A stretch of 64,000 nucleotides of DNA from Yeosuana aromativorans (GTDB lineage Bacteria > Bacteroidota > Bacteroidia > Flavobacteriales > Flavobacteriaceae), in contig NZ_BMNR01000001.1 of the NCBI RefSeq assembly GCF_014646655.1, positions 345,382 through 409,381 of the forward strand. The letters run 5' to 3'. Both the position numbers and the translations under genes were made by a program. The notes under the pieces are model-generated. The model made no database searches and had not been told where the DNA came from. It was given only the letters and a program-made list of their open reading frames with translations. Numbering within the stretch: the stretch's first letter is position 1; each line of letters starts with the position of its first letter. Below, one piece after another: positions 38,501 through 47,981 of the stretch.

Positions 38501-40972
38501 TTATTCAGATTTTACTGTTATTGTTTTTGATTTCAAACCATTTGAAGACGCCTCAATCGTTATGTCTCCCGTTTCTCCTTTTTTGCTTTTTATCACCAAC
38601 AGACACAACCCATTAAAGGCCTTTCTGTAGTTTGCTTGAAATGGTTCAATGGAAGCGGCATTTCCGTTTCCAACGGCTGCAATAGTGGCAGGTCCTGAAA
38701 CTTTAAAATTAACCAAATTATCTGCTAAAGGACAAAAAACCGAATTCCCATCTTCAATTTTAACCGTGATAAAGGACAAATCCTCCCCATCGGCATAAAT
38801 GATGCTCCTATCTGGAATCAATTCAATTTTATTGGGTTCAGAGGCTGTTTTTATAGATTCCCTGGCAACTTCCTTTCCGCTTTTAAAACCAACTGCTATC
38901 AATTCGCCTGGTTTATAGTCAACATTCCAACTTAATCTGTAGGGCGAATCAAAATAGTTTGGTCTTCCATTCCAAGCCCCAAAAGAAACGGGAATTTGTG
39001 TTTTGTCAACCCCTTTTATCTTTTTTCCTAATGATTTTCCATTTAAAAACAATTCAACTTCATCACAATTGGTGTAGCAATAAACAGGTATTATTTTATT
39101 TCCGTAGCCTTCCCAATTCCAGTGCGGCAATATGTGCACCATAGGCTCTGTAGTCCATTGGCTTTGGTAGAGATAAAAACGGTCTTTTGGAAAACCAGCC
39201 AAATCCACAGCTCCAAAATAAGAACTTCTTGAAGGCCAGTCCGTGTTCCAATTGCCATGTGTTAAATTGTCCTTACCGCCATACGGGGTTGGCTCGCCCA
39301 AATAATCAAATCCTGTCCATACAAACTCGCCCAAAACTCCGGGAATGGAGTCCTGAAAATGAAACTCCACATCGGGTGGATAAGCCCAATTGGGACTATC
39401 TATATCATAACTGTTTACTTGCAATGATTTGAGTTTGTCATATTTTTTTACTGGAAGCACATAATACCCTCTTGACGACACACAGGATGCTGTTTCAGAC
39501 CCATACACAATCCAATTGGGATGCTCTTCCCTGGTTTTTGCATAGAGTGTTGGCTTATAATTGGCTCCAACCAAATCAACCTCATCAGCCAATCCGTTTT
39601 TAATGGCTGCGTTTAGATTGTTAAAACCAGCTGTTGTGGGCCTTGAAACATCTTCCTCATGACAGATTCCAACCAAACTTTTGGCGATTTCATAGCCTTT
39701 TTTGCTTCCTTGTTCTCTCACTTCATTTCCAATACTCCACATAATAATGGACGGGTGGTTTCTATCACGTCTTAACATATCCCGTAAATCTTTCTCATGC
39801 CAGTCTTCCCAGTATTTATGGTAATCATTTTCGGTTTTTCCTTCGTGCCAACAGTCAAAAGCTTCAGCCATTACCAAAAGCCCCATCTTATCGCATAGCT
39901 CTAATTGCTCTGGAGATGTTGGATTATGGGACGTTCTAATAGCATTAACACCCATTTTTTTCATGATTTCCAACTGCCGTTGTGTGGCTCTGTAATTAAC
40001 AGCCGCTCCCAAAGGCCCTAAATCATTATGCAGACAAACGCCTTTTATTTTTTCTTTTCTACCATTTAAAAAGAAGCCATCCCTAGTAAATTCAATGGTT
40101 CTGATTCCAAAACTGGTACTGTAATTATCAATTGCTACATCGTCTTTATAAATCGTAGAAACCGCTTTGTACAAGTAGGGCGTCTTAAAATCCCATAACT
40201 GGGGTTTTTCTACAATTAAATTCTGTTGGACTAAAGATTCTTGGTCTGAGTTAAATTTAAAATCATTTATTTTTGAAGCCACTTCCTTGCCTTGCTTATC
40301 ATAAATGATTGTTTGTAACCGATAGTTTCCTTTTTGGTCATTCTGAACATTTTCAATCTTTGTCTCAATGGCTAAATCCGCTTTTTGTTCGGTAATGTTG
40401 GGAGTTGTGATTTGAGTTCCCCAATGTCTTATATGAATTGGATTTTTAATTTCCAACCACACATTTCTGTAAATACCGGCACCGGGATACCATCTGGCTG
40501 ACAATACCTCTGGACTCACTTCAACAGCTATTAAATTGTCTTTTCCAAAATTGATGTAAGGCGTTATGTCAATTTCAAAACCAATAAAACCATATGGTCT
40601 GTGATAGACTTTTTGGCCATTTATATAAACAGTTGAATTATTCATAACACCATCAAATTCAAGCGTTACAATACTTCCTTTTTTTGATGCATCCACTACA
40701 AAATGTTTACGATACCAAGCGGTTCCAAAAATTGGTAAACCACCAGTCCTAAGATTGTATTCTGGCTTAAAAGGCCCTTCAATGGCCCAATCATGTGGTA
40801 GGTTAAGTTGTCTCCAACCGGAATCGTCAAATTCTACTGCAGAAGCTAATGAATCTTTGGTTTTTTTAAACAACCAATTGTCATTGAATGAATCCCGTTC
40901 TCTTACTTGTGTCTCTGTGGTTTTGCAAGAAAACAAAAGGATTATCAGTAATAGGCCAAATAATTTATTCAT
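38501..40972 (-). CDS. GH2 beta-galactosidase-type lipoprotein
   Basis: The 823 residues begin with a lipoprotein signal (GLLLIILLFSC, Cys 16). GH2 N-terminal sandwich (about 28-180), Ig-like domain (185-290) and TIM barrel (295-560) follow. The acid/base is E417 in MWSIGNEVRE and the probable nucleophile is E493 in YGSETAS. Behind the barrel are a DUF4982-like region (about 610-690) and a bacterial Ig-like domain, ending near 823. This shape is shared with GH2 galactosidases from red-algal galactan loci. It would act on the outer-membrane or periplasmic face. It is distinct from the LacZ-like enzyme next door, so the two likely have different linkage or substitution preferences. Confidence 0.9.
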   Translation of the reverse strand: MNKLFGLLLIILLFSCKTTETQVRERDSFNDNWLFKKTKDSLASAVEFDDSGWRQLNLPHDWAIEGPFKPEYNLRTGGLPIFGTAWYRKHFVVDASKKGSIVTLEFDGVMNNSTVYINGQKVYHRPYGFIGFEIDITPYINFGKDNLIAVEVSPEVLSARWYPGAGIYRNVWLEIKNPIHIRHWGTQITTPNITEQKADLAIETKIENVQNDQKGNYRLQTIIYDKQGKEVASKINDFKFNSDQESLVQQNLIVEKPQLWDFKTPYLYKAVSTIYKDDVAIDNYSTSFGIRTIEFTRDGFFLNGRKEKIKGVCLHNDLGPLGAAVNYRATQRQLEIMKKMGVNAIRTSHNPTSPEQLELCDKMGLLVMAEAFDCWHEGKTENDYHKYWEDWHEKDLRDMLRRDRNHPSIIMWSIGNEVREQGSKKGYEIAKSLVGICHEEDVSRPTTAGFNNLNAAIKNGLADEVDLVGANYKPTLYAKTREEHPNWIVYGSETASCVSSRGYYVLPVKKYDKLKSLQVNSYDIDSPNWAYPPDVEFHFQDSIPGVLGEFVWTGFDYLGEPTPYGGKDNLTHGNWNTDWPSRSSYFGAVDLAGFPKDRFYLYQSQWTTEPMVHILPHWNWEGYGNKIIPVYCYTNCDEVELFLNGKSLGKKIKGVDKTQIPVSFGAWNGRPNYFDSPYRLSWNVDYKPGELIAVGFKSGKEVARESIKTASEPNKIELIPDRSIIYADGEDLSFITVKIEDGNSVFCPLADNLVNFKVSGPATIAAVGNGNAASIEPFQANYRKAFNGLCLLVIKSKKGETGDITIEASSNGLKSKTITVKSE

Positions 40973-40983
40973 AAGCGTGTTCT

Positions 40984-42579
40984 CTAATCTTTGGTTAGCT
41001 TACTGCCCCACCAATCTTTATTAGGTTTGAAATCTTTTGACAACATCTCCATGCGCTCTTTTTCAAGTTTTGGCCATAGTTTTTCAACAATATTTTTGTC
41101 ATGTACAGCCCGTTTTTTAGGATCAAACTCTGGATCGGGTTCTGGGTATTTTGCGCCCACTTCTTGAAGCCAGTTTTTTAGATTATCGTATAAACTGGCA
41201 GCTATTGTAGGATTTATTTCAGCAACGTTACTTTTTTCGTAAGGATCTGTCTTAAGATTGTACAGTTCATTCGAATCATTTTCATAATAATGAATGAGCT
41301 TCCAATCCCCTTTTCTGATGATGGATGCAGGGTCGCCACCTTGGTTTCCGTAATGCGGATAGTGCCAATATAAGGGTCTATCAGAAAGTTGTGCACCATT
41401 TTCTATGATAGGCTTTAAACTAACACCGTCTTTATGTTGATTGGGCATTAAGCTGATATTAGCGTAATCTAATATAGTAGGATAAAAATCAGCCCCTGTT
41501 ACAGGATAATCAAAGGTTTTCTGTTTGGTATGGTTCCAAGGAATATAGATAAAATAAGGCTCTCTTATACCACCTTCCCACTGATATCCTTTGCCGCCTC
41601 TATAAGGCAAGTTTGATGTAGAAAAGGAATCACCGGATGCCACACCACCATTATCAGACGTAAAAATCACGATGGTATTTTTGTCCAATCCTTGTTCTTT
41701 CAGCGCGTTTAGAACTACGCCTACAGCATCATCCATGGTCTCCACCAAACCACCATAAACAGGATTGTCTTGAACTTGACGTATTGGCAGTTTTCGCTCC
41801 ATTGCAAAACCACTGTCCGCTATGCCTTGTTTTTCTGCTTTATCACGGTATTTATTCCATTTGGGCTCTGAGGTTTCAATACGGCCATGAACCGCATAAA
41901 AAGCCAAGTAAGCAAAAAACGGTGCTTTATTGTCTTGTTTTTTTATGAATGAAGCAGTTTCATTGGCCAAGCGCATAGAGAGATTTTCTCCATCTTGTTT
42001 GTTTTCCAATTTTGGATTGTCATAAGGTGAAAAATAACCACCCCGTGGGCCACCTCCTTCATAGCCTCCAATATTGATGTCAAAACCATTGTCTTCTGGA
42101 TAATCCCCTTTATCACCCAAATGCCATTTACCAGCAAAAAAAGTTCTATAACCATTGGCCTTTAAGGCTTCCGCTAAAGTGGTATCCTGTTTGGGTAAAT
42201 TATGTAGATATTCCGCAGGCAACATTTTATCCTGCCTGTTCATACTTCTCCAATCAGCACCAGATTTTTCTCCTATCCAATCCGTAATGCCGTGGCGAGC
42301 CGTAAACTTACCGGTCATGATACTAGCCCTTGATGGACTGCAAACGCGACTGCAAGCATAACCCTGAGTAAAAATTTTCCCTTCGCTTGCTATACGATCA
42401 ATATTGGGGGTTTCGTAATAGGAACTACCCGTACAACTTAAATCATTTATACCTAAATCATCAACAAGAATAAACAGAATATTTGGCTTGTCTGGCACTA
42501 AAGATGCTTTTTCCTTTGTTTTTTGTTGACATGAGATTAAGAATATGGTCAATACGAAAAAAATGGATTTGTAATACAT
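40984..42579 (-). CDS. S1 formylglycine sulfatase, lipoprotein
   Basis: The 531-residue protein has a lipobox at Cys 17 (FFVLTIFLISC) and the alkaline-phosphatase-like sulfatase fold. The metal site DDLG is near residue 40. The formylglycine motif C80-S-P-S-R is followed by ASIMTGKFTARHGI, and FTSDNGG comes before residue 320. The C80 must be oxidised by a maturase not encoded here. It would remove sulfate esters from a galactan at the cell envelope. It lies 11 bp upstream of the GH2 lipoprotein gene. The sulfate position cut cannot be read from the sequence. Confidence 0.92.
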   Translation of the reverse strand: MYYKSIFFVLTIFLISCQQKTKEKASLVPDKPNILFILVDDLGINDLSCTGSSYYETPNIDRIASEGKIFTQGYACSRVCSPSRASIMTGKFTARHGITDWIGEKSGADWRSMNRQDKMLPAEYLHNLPKQDTTLAEALKANGYRTFFAGKWHLGDKGDYPEDNGFDINIGGYEGGGPRGGYFSPYDNPKLENKQDGENLSMRLANETASFIKKQDNKAPFFAYLAFYAVHGRIETSEPKWNKYRDKAEKQGIADSGFAMERKLPIRQVQDNPVYGGLVETMDDAVGVVLNALKEQGLDKNTIVIFTSDNGGVASGDSFSTSNLPYRGGKGYQWEGGIREPYFIYIPWNHTKQKTFDYPVTGADFYPTILDYANISLMPNQHKDGVSLKPIIENGAQLSDRPLYWHYPHYGNQGGDPASIIRKGDWKLIHYYENDSNELYNLKTDPYEKSNVAEINPTIAASLYDNLKNWLQEVGAKYPEPDPEFDPKKRAVHDKNIVEKLWPKLEKERMEMLSKDFKPNKDWWGSKLTKD

Positions 42580-42585
42580 CTTGTT

Positions 42586-44013
42586 TTAAAATTTAAAGTC
42601 TTTAGATTCAGTTCTTGCGGTCTTTAACAATGCTTCAAGCTCCTTCGCAATATGAGGTTTTTCATTGTACAGATTTTTGGTTTCTTCTGGGTCTGATTTT
42701 AAATCAAAAAGCAGATAGTTGCCCCCATCTTTGATATTATTTTCAATAAGCTTCCAGTCGCCCTTTCTAATGGCTTTTCTTCCACCCAACTCATGAAACT
42801 CCCAATACAAATAGTCATGTTCTTTTTGTTTTGAAGATTCGTCAACCAATGTTGGCAAAAAAGAAACACCCTCTGTTGTTAACCGTTTATTGCTTTTTAC
42901 AATATCTGAAAACGTAGGAAGTACGTCCCAAAATGAAGAAATGTGATCAGTGGTTGTTCCTGGTTTAATTTTTCCTTTCCACTTAGCAATCATAGGAACT
43001 CTAATACCTCCTTCAAACAAATCTCGCTTATAACCTCTCAATATGCCATTGCTATCAAAATAATCGGGATCGGCTCCACCTTCTTTATGGGGACCATTAT
43101 CAGACGTAAAAATGATTATGGTATTATCTTCCAAACCTAAATCCTTTATTTTCTTCATAATCTCTCCTACCTGATCATCCAACAAAGTTATCATGGCTGC
43201 AAAAGCGGCATGCGGATTGTCTTGTGAGCCATATCGTCCCTTTTTATAGCCTTCACCTTCATCAACACCTTTAAATGGTTTTTCAGGATCAAACTTTCCT
43301 AAAAACTTATTCATATATTTATCTGGAGCAAACAACTCAGCATGTGGAATGGTGGTTGGATAATATAAAAAAAACGACTCATTTTTGTGTTTGTCTATGA
43401 AAGAGAGCGCTCGTTCATGAATTAAATTAGGAGCATACTGCTCTTTTTTTAAACCTGAATTGCCATTTAAGGTAAAAATTTTGTCGTTGTCCCAAAGATA
43501 ATACGGGTAATAATGATGTGCCAATTTTTGGTCATGATATCCAAAAAAGGTGTCAAATCCTTGATTTAAAGGATCACCTTCAGAACCTGAAGTTCCCAAT
43601 CCCCATTTGCCAAAAGCACCCGTTGCATAGCCGTTATCCTTCAACAATTCGGCTACCGTGTAACTATCTTTAGGCAAAGGAAATTGCCCCATTTCGGTTT
43701 GTTTGTTACCACGTATTGGAGTATGACCAGTATCCATTCCAGTCATTAAAGATGACCGAGACGGTGCACAAACCGTTGAACCTGCATAATGCTGCGTGAA
43801 CAACATGCCTTCTTGCGCTAACTTATCAATGTTTGGTGTAGAGAAATGTGTTTGACCATAGCAACTTAAATCGCCATAACCTAAATCATCAGCTAAAATA
43901 TAGATGATATTAGGTTTACTGTGTTGAATGGCCTTCTTGTTTTTAATACCATGACAGGATGTTGAAAACAATACAATCCAAAAAGAAAAAAAGAAAAAAA
44001 ATTTGTCGCTCAT
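42586..44013 (-). CDS. S1 formylglycine sulfatase, lipoprotein
   Basis: The 475 residues carry a lipobox (FSTSC, Cys 20), ADDLGYGDLS metal ligands, the formylglycine motif C82-A-P-S-R with SSLMTGMDTGHTPIRGN, and IIFTSDNGPHKEGG. The HTPIRGNKQ sequence after the active site is shared by a large subgroup of arylsulfatase-A-like enzymes. It overlaps the SGNH hydrolase gene by 4 bp, so desulfation and possible de-esterification are translationally linked. The substrate is inferred from the locus. Confidence 0.92.
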   Translation of the reverse strand: MSDKFFFFFSFWIVLFSTSCHGIKNKKAIQHSKPNIIYILADDLGYGDLSCYGQTHFSTPNIDKLAQEGMLFTQHYAGSTVCAPSRSSLMTGMDTGHTPIRGNKQTEMGQFPLPKDSYTVAELLKDNGYATGAFGKWGLGTSGSEGDPLNQGFDTFFGYHDQKLAHHYYPYYLWDNDKIFTLNGNSGLKKEQYAPNLIHERALSFIDKHKNESFFLYYPTTIPHAELFAPDKYMNKFLGKFDPEKPFKGVDEGEGYKKGRYGSQDNPHAAFAAMITLLDDQVGEIMKKIKDLGLEDNTIIIFTSDNGPHKEGGADPDYFDSNGILRGYKRDLFEGGIRVPMIAKWKGKIKPGTTTDHISSFWDVLPTFSDIVKSNKRLTTEGVSFLPTLVDESSKQKEHDYLYWEFHELGGRKAIRKGDWKLIENNIKDGGNYLLFDLKSDPEETKNLYNEKPHIAKELEALLKTARTESKDFKF

Positions 44014-44669
44014 TCTATTTGTGCTTTAAGAAACCCAACTATTAACTTACCAAGTTTTTTGTAGCCTTCCTCTTTGTAGTGAACGTTATTTGAACCTAAA
44101 CCATATGTATTATGAATAGGGATAGAAGCATCATATATATCATTTACTATAACAGCGTGTTTTTTCATAACTTGTTTTGCAGCGTTATTGTACTTTTGCA
44201 CTTCACTTTCATATCTGCCCGGCTCGTTTTTAGGAACATAGGTGGTTGTTACAAAAATTAATTTTGCATGGGTTTTCTGTTTTATCAAGGTTGCAATTGA
44301 ATCTAGGTTTGAAGCATATTCTTCGACTGTATAAGTAACCTTTCCGTTTATTTTATCTCGATGCCCATATTCCTTTGAATCTGGATGACGATAACATAAA
44401 TCCCACAATCCCCAATTAAATTGAATAATATCCCAATCTTCATCACCTAACCATTCCTTGATATGTTGCAATCCGTTTCCAGTATGCTGTGCGTTTCCAA
44501 CATTATGTTCAATGATTGCACTATCAGCTAGAGCTGCTTTTACATAAGGTGTATATCCTATTGAAATAGAATCACCAATAATCAATATTTTAGGTTTTTT
44601 ATCAACAAACGATATGGTTAGCCAAGTAACTAGAAGCACTAAAGCTAAATAAGTTTTATTTTTTCTCAT
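44010..44669 (-). CDS. SGNH/GDSL hydrolase, probable carbohydrate esterase
   Basis: The 219-residue protein has an N-terminal membrane or signal segment and the SGNH fold. Block I is IIGDSISIGY with nucleophile S34. The block III region reads QFNWGLWDLCYRHPDS. Block V reads SNNVHYKEEG with H197. The residue three before the histidine is Asn (N194), where most members have Asp in DxxH, so the catalytic pair may be Ser-His only or another acid may serve. Placed between two sulfatase genes, it may remove acyl groups from the polysaccharide; this is inference from context. Confidence 0.8.
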   Translation of the reverse strand: MRKNKTYLALVLLVTWLTISFVDKKPKILIIGDSISIGYTPYVKAALADSAIIEHNVGNAQHTGNGLQHIKEWLGDEDWDIIQFNWGLWDLCYRHPDSKEYGHRDKINGKVTYTVEEYASNLDSIATLIKQKTHAKLIFVTTTYVPKNEPGRYESEVQKYNNAAKQVMKKHAVIVNDIYDASIPIHNTYGLGSNNVHYKEEGYKKLGKLIVGFLKAQIE

Positions 44670-44683
44670 TTAATTGATTGGTT

Positions 44684-46240
44684 CTATTTCAACTCCAATT
44701 TTTGTGTGTTTTTATAATCTTTACCTCTTATGGCTTCAAAAGCCGTAATCATTTCCTGCAATTTTTCTGGATTGGATTCTGCCAAGTTTTTTTGTTCACC
44801 TATATCTTGGTTAAGATTATACAATTGAAATTTCTTTGAATTACCTGTTTCAATATTGACTTCCTTGTTTAAAGGGCTTCCTTTATAAGGTGGAATCAAT
44901 ACCCAATCACCTTGTTTAAAAGCGGTTCGTGAGGTGGCTTCAACAACCAAGTTTTTTCTGCCCTCATTACTTTTGCCCAAGAAAACATCCAGCAAGTCTT
45001 GACTGTCTGGAACCGTTTCATCACTACCTACCAAATCTGCTAATGATGAGAATAAATCGATTTGAGATACCAAGGCATTAGAAATCGCGGGCTGGATTTT
45101 TCCTTTCCAATAGGTCATAAAGGGCACTCTGGTTCCAGCTTCAAACAAACTGTATTTGCCTCCGCGTAATGGCCCTGCCGGCTTATGGTCTCCTAATTTT
45201 TCAACGGCATCGTCATAATAACCGTCATTTAAAACCGGCCCATTGTCACTTGAATATACAATCAATGTATTATCCAATAATCCTTCATCCTCTAAGGTCT
45301 TTAAAAACTGACCAACACACCAGTCTGCTTCTAAAATAACATCTCCTCTTGGACCCATTCCAGATTTACCAACAAATTCAGGACTTGGTGTACGCGGAAC
45401 GTGTGGTTGACGCATGGCATAATACAAAAAGAACGGATGGTCCTTTTCTCGTTTTACAAAGTTCTGTGCTTCAGTTAAAAACGTTTGGGCCATGGTTTCA
45501 TCTTTCCATTTTGCAGATTCCCCACCTTTCATGAAACCAATTCTAGGAATGCCATTTACTATGGTATTATTATGGCCATGGTGCCATTTCATTCGTATCA
45601 ACTCTGGATTGTCTAATCCTGTTGGTTGATGATCAAAATTATGGTCATAGTCTACTTCAAGAGGATCATTTGGATCCAGATTTACAACATTCCCATTTTT
45701 AATATAAACCGTTGGCACCCTGTCTTGTGTGGCCGCCATGATAAAACTGTAATCAAAACCGACTTCATTAGGCCCTGGGGTAATGCGCTCATTCCAATTA
45801 ACATGTCCGCTTCCAAGTCCTAAATGCCATTTTCCTACAATTCCTGTATGGTAGCCTTTTGATTTCAACATTTTTGGTATGGTAGCCTGTGTTGTATCAA
45901 TAAGCAGCGGTGCGGTGCCAGGTAAGATTTTAGCATCTTTGTTTCGCCATGGATATGTTCCAGTTAACAGCGCATATCTGCTGGGCGTACAGGTTGCTGA
46001 AGACGCATATCCTCTTGTAAACCTAATGCCACCATTTGCCAACTTATCAATATTAGGTGTTTCCAATCCAATACCACCATAGGCACTGGTATCTCCATAC
46101 CCTAAATCATCAGCATAGATGAAGATAATATTAGGAAGACGATCTTGCTTTTCAACCTGTGTCACCACCTCTTTTTCTTTGTTTTTACAGGCACTGAAAA
46201 GAATGATTAATGCATAGAATATTACTTTTAAATGTTTCAT
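44684..46240 (-). CDS. S1 formylglycine sulfatase, lipoprotein
   Basis: From the ATG at 46240 the product has 518 residues and starts with a clean lipoprotein signal (YALIILFSAC, Cys 18). The frame is open to 46288, but that start would overlap the upstream gene and add 16 residues before the signal. Motifs are YADDLGYGDTSAYGG, the formylglycine motif C84-T-P-S-R with YALLTGTYPWR, and VYSSDNGPV. The LTGTYPWR continuation differs from the other sulfatases here, suggesting a different subfamily and sulfate position. Confidence 0.92.
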   Translation of the reverse strand: MKHLKVIFYALIILFSACKNKEKEVVTQVEKQDRLPNIIFIYADDLGYGDTSAYGGIGLETPNIDKLANGGIRFTRGYASSATCTPSRYALLTGTYPWRNKDAKILPGTAPLLIDTTQATIPKMLKSKGYHTGIVGKWHLGLGSGHVNWNERITPGPNEVGFDYSFIMAATQDRVPTVYIKNGNVVNLDPNDPLEVDYDHNFDHQPTGLDNPELIRMKWHHGHNNTIVNGIPRIGFMKGGESAKWKDETMAQTFLTEAQNFVKREKDHPFFLYYAMRQPHVPRTPSPEFVGKSGMGPRGDVILEADWCVGQFLKTLEDEGLLDNTLIVYSSDNGPVLNDGYYDDAVEKLGDHKPAGPLRGGKYSLFEAGTRVPFMTYWKGKIQPAISNALVSQIDLFSSLADLVGSDETVPDSQDLLDVFLGKSNEGRKNLVVEATSRTAFKQGDWVLIPPYKGSPLNKEVNIETGNSKKFQLYNLNQDIGEQKNLAESNPEKLQEMITAFEAIRGKDYKNTQKLELK

Positions 46241-46250
46241 TGATAAAAAT

Positions 46251-47663
46251 TTAATGTTGTTTAATATATCGGTTTGGATGATTCTCATCGTAAGCTTTAT
46301 CAGAACCTAAACCTAAGAAAATAGGATCTTTCATTTTTGAGTTCCAATTGTTGTAATACGCTTTTAAGGTATCAGCTTTTGGCGCATTGCTTTCCAATAG
46401 ATCATGATTCTCACTGATATCTTGATTAAGATTAAAAAAATTGACTGTGTTGTCTTTCACAAAAATTTTATCGCCATTCGCGCTGCGGCTAGCATAATTA
46501 TGTTGATCAAATTTTCTCCAAAACAAATAGTCATGTGGCACTCCAGTGTTCTGCCCGGCCAAATATGGCATTAGGTTTACTCCGTCCAAAATGTTTTTTG
46601 TTTTAATTGGAATAGTTGATTGTGCTATAATGGTTGCAAAAATATCCAAGGATATAACCGGCTTCTCATAAACCATCCCTTCTGGTATTTTTTTTGGCCA
46701 TTTCATGGCAAATGGCACATGAATGCCTCCTTCAAAAAGCTCTCCTTTGCCACCTCTTAAAATACCGTTATTTGACGCATTGTGTTTTTCAGGCCCTCCA
46801 TTATCAGATAAAAAACAAATAATGGTATTATCTGTAAGACCTAACTGATCCAGTTTGTTAAGAATATCTCCAACACCATCATCAATGGCGCTAACCATGG
46901 CTGCATAAATCTTTCGTTTGGGGTCTTCAACGGACTTAAATCGGTCCAAATATTTCTGTGTGGCCTGTAATGGCCCATGTGGCGCATTGTATGCCAAATA
47001 GATAAAAAACGGTTCATCTTTGTACTTATCAATGTAATTAACAACTTCACGAGACAAAGCATCAGTTAAATACTCCGTTTCTTCAACGCGCGAATTGTTT
47101 CGCAACAATTTTGTTTTGTAAGCATCAAATTGGGACTTGACTTCATACTCATCTTTTAATGTCCACAATTCTGGAAAATATTGATGGCCACCTGTTAAAA
47201 ACCCATAAAAATCATCAAAGCCTCGTTTTAATGGGCGCAGGCTTTCATGGGCTCCAAGATGCCATTTTCCCAAAGCGACCGATTTGTAGTTTCCTTTTTT
47301 GAGTGCTGCTGCTAAAGTTTCTTCACTTAAAGGCAAACCCATTTCAGGGTCATTGGGTGCAAACAAGGGGTTTCTACCAAAACCAAATCGATCTTGATAA
47401 CGCCCGGTCATAAGCCCTGCCCTGCTAGGTCCACAAACGGCATAACTTACGTAAGCATTTGTGAATTTTACACCCTGTGCCGCTATTTTGTCTATGTTTG
47501 GCGTTGGGATATCCTGGCAACCATTGAAGCCAACATCGGCATATCCCAAATCATCTGCCAAAATAATAATTAAGTTTGGTGATTTATGAGATGACACATT
47601 CTGCCCTGATGCGGTCAATAATGACATAAACAGGGAAGCACATAAAACAAAATTTTTATTCAT
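46251..47663 (-). CDS. S1 formylglycine sulfatase, exported
   Basis: From the ATG at 47663 the product has 470 residues and a cleavable signal peptide (LFMSLLTASGQN) with no lipobox. The upstream in-frame ATG (47684) lies at the predicted transcription start, so the inner one is used. Metal-site ADDLGYADVGFNG, the formylglycine motif C77-G-P-S-R with AGLMTGRYQDRFG, and LSDNGGPEKH are present. The FNG/FMG-C-x-D region and RYQ-RFG make it look like a sister of the sulfatase at 59165-60610. It is the first gene of the leftward PUL arm. Confidence 0.92.
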   Translation of the reverse strand: MNKNFVLCASLFMSLLTASGQNVSSHKSPNLIIILADDLGYADVGFNGCQDIPTPNIDKIAAQGVKFTNAYVSYAVCGPSRAGLMTGRYQDRFGFGRNPLFAPNDPEMGLPLSEETLAAALKKGNYKSVALGKWHLGAHESLRPLKRGFDDFYGFLTGGHQYFPELWTLKDEYEVKSQFDAYKTKLLRNNSRVEETEYLTDALSREVVNYIDKYKDEPFFIYLAYNAPHGPLQATQKYLDRFKSVEDPKRKIYAAMVSAIDDGVGDILNKLDQLGLTDNTIICFLSDNGGPEKHNASNNGILRGGKGELFEGGIHVPFAMKWPKKIPEGMVYEKPVISLDIFATIIAQSTIPIKTKNILDGVNLMPYLAGQNTGVPHDYLFWRKFDQHNYASRSANGDKIFVKDNTVNFFNLNQDISENHDLLESNAPKADTLKAYYNNWNSKMKDPIFLGLGSDKAYDENHPNRYIKQH

Positions 47664-47981
47664 ACACTTTTTGTAAGTAATCATAACTCAAATATATCAA
47701 TGTAATAAATAAACTTGGGGGGCTATACGCTCAATTTAGGGGAACAAAGCGGTCATTCAAATTTATTAAAACCCTGGCAACAAAAAACATAGCAAATTTT
47801 ACACCTGTTGAGTCTTGCTTTTTTTCCTTATGAAATCTTATGGTTTTTTTATCTTCACCAAAATATCCAATTAAATTTGCCTAATTTTAATAGGTACTCA
47901 ACCATTAAATTATTACCTTAAAAGGTTACAATCAATTTGCGATAAATTGCTATTTTTAATTAGGTTTACTTTGTAATTTAT
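47664..47981. promoter_or_regulatory. Divergent control region between the sulfatase operon and the HTCS gene
   Basis: This 318-bp gap holds no gene. A minus-strand -7 box (TATATTTG, 47689-47696) lies 26 bp upstream of the sulfatase ATG. A G-rich stretch contains AAACTTGGGG (47711-47720) and AATTTAGGGG (47733-47742), 22 bp apart. The second decamer recurs upstream of susC at 51985-51994. The half next to the HTCS start is very AT-rich with no clear box. Confidence 0.45.
47689..47696 (-). promoter_or_regulatory. Predicted -7 box of the leftward PUL operon
   Basis: Complement reads TATATTTG, a TAnnTTTG match. Transcription would begin near 47682, supporting the ATG at 47663 over the one at 47684. 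Confidence 0.45.

Noticed and set aside
46241-46288. 38-bp overlap between two sulfatase genes
   Set aside because: It disappears when the downstream gene starts at the ATG at 46240, directly before its lipoprotein signal.
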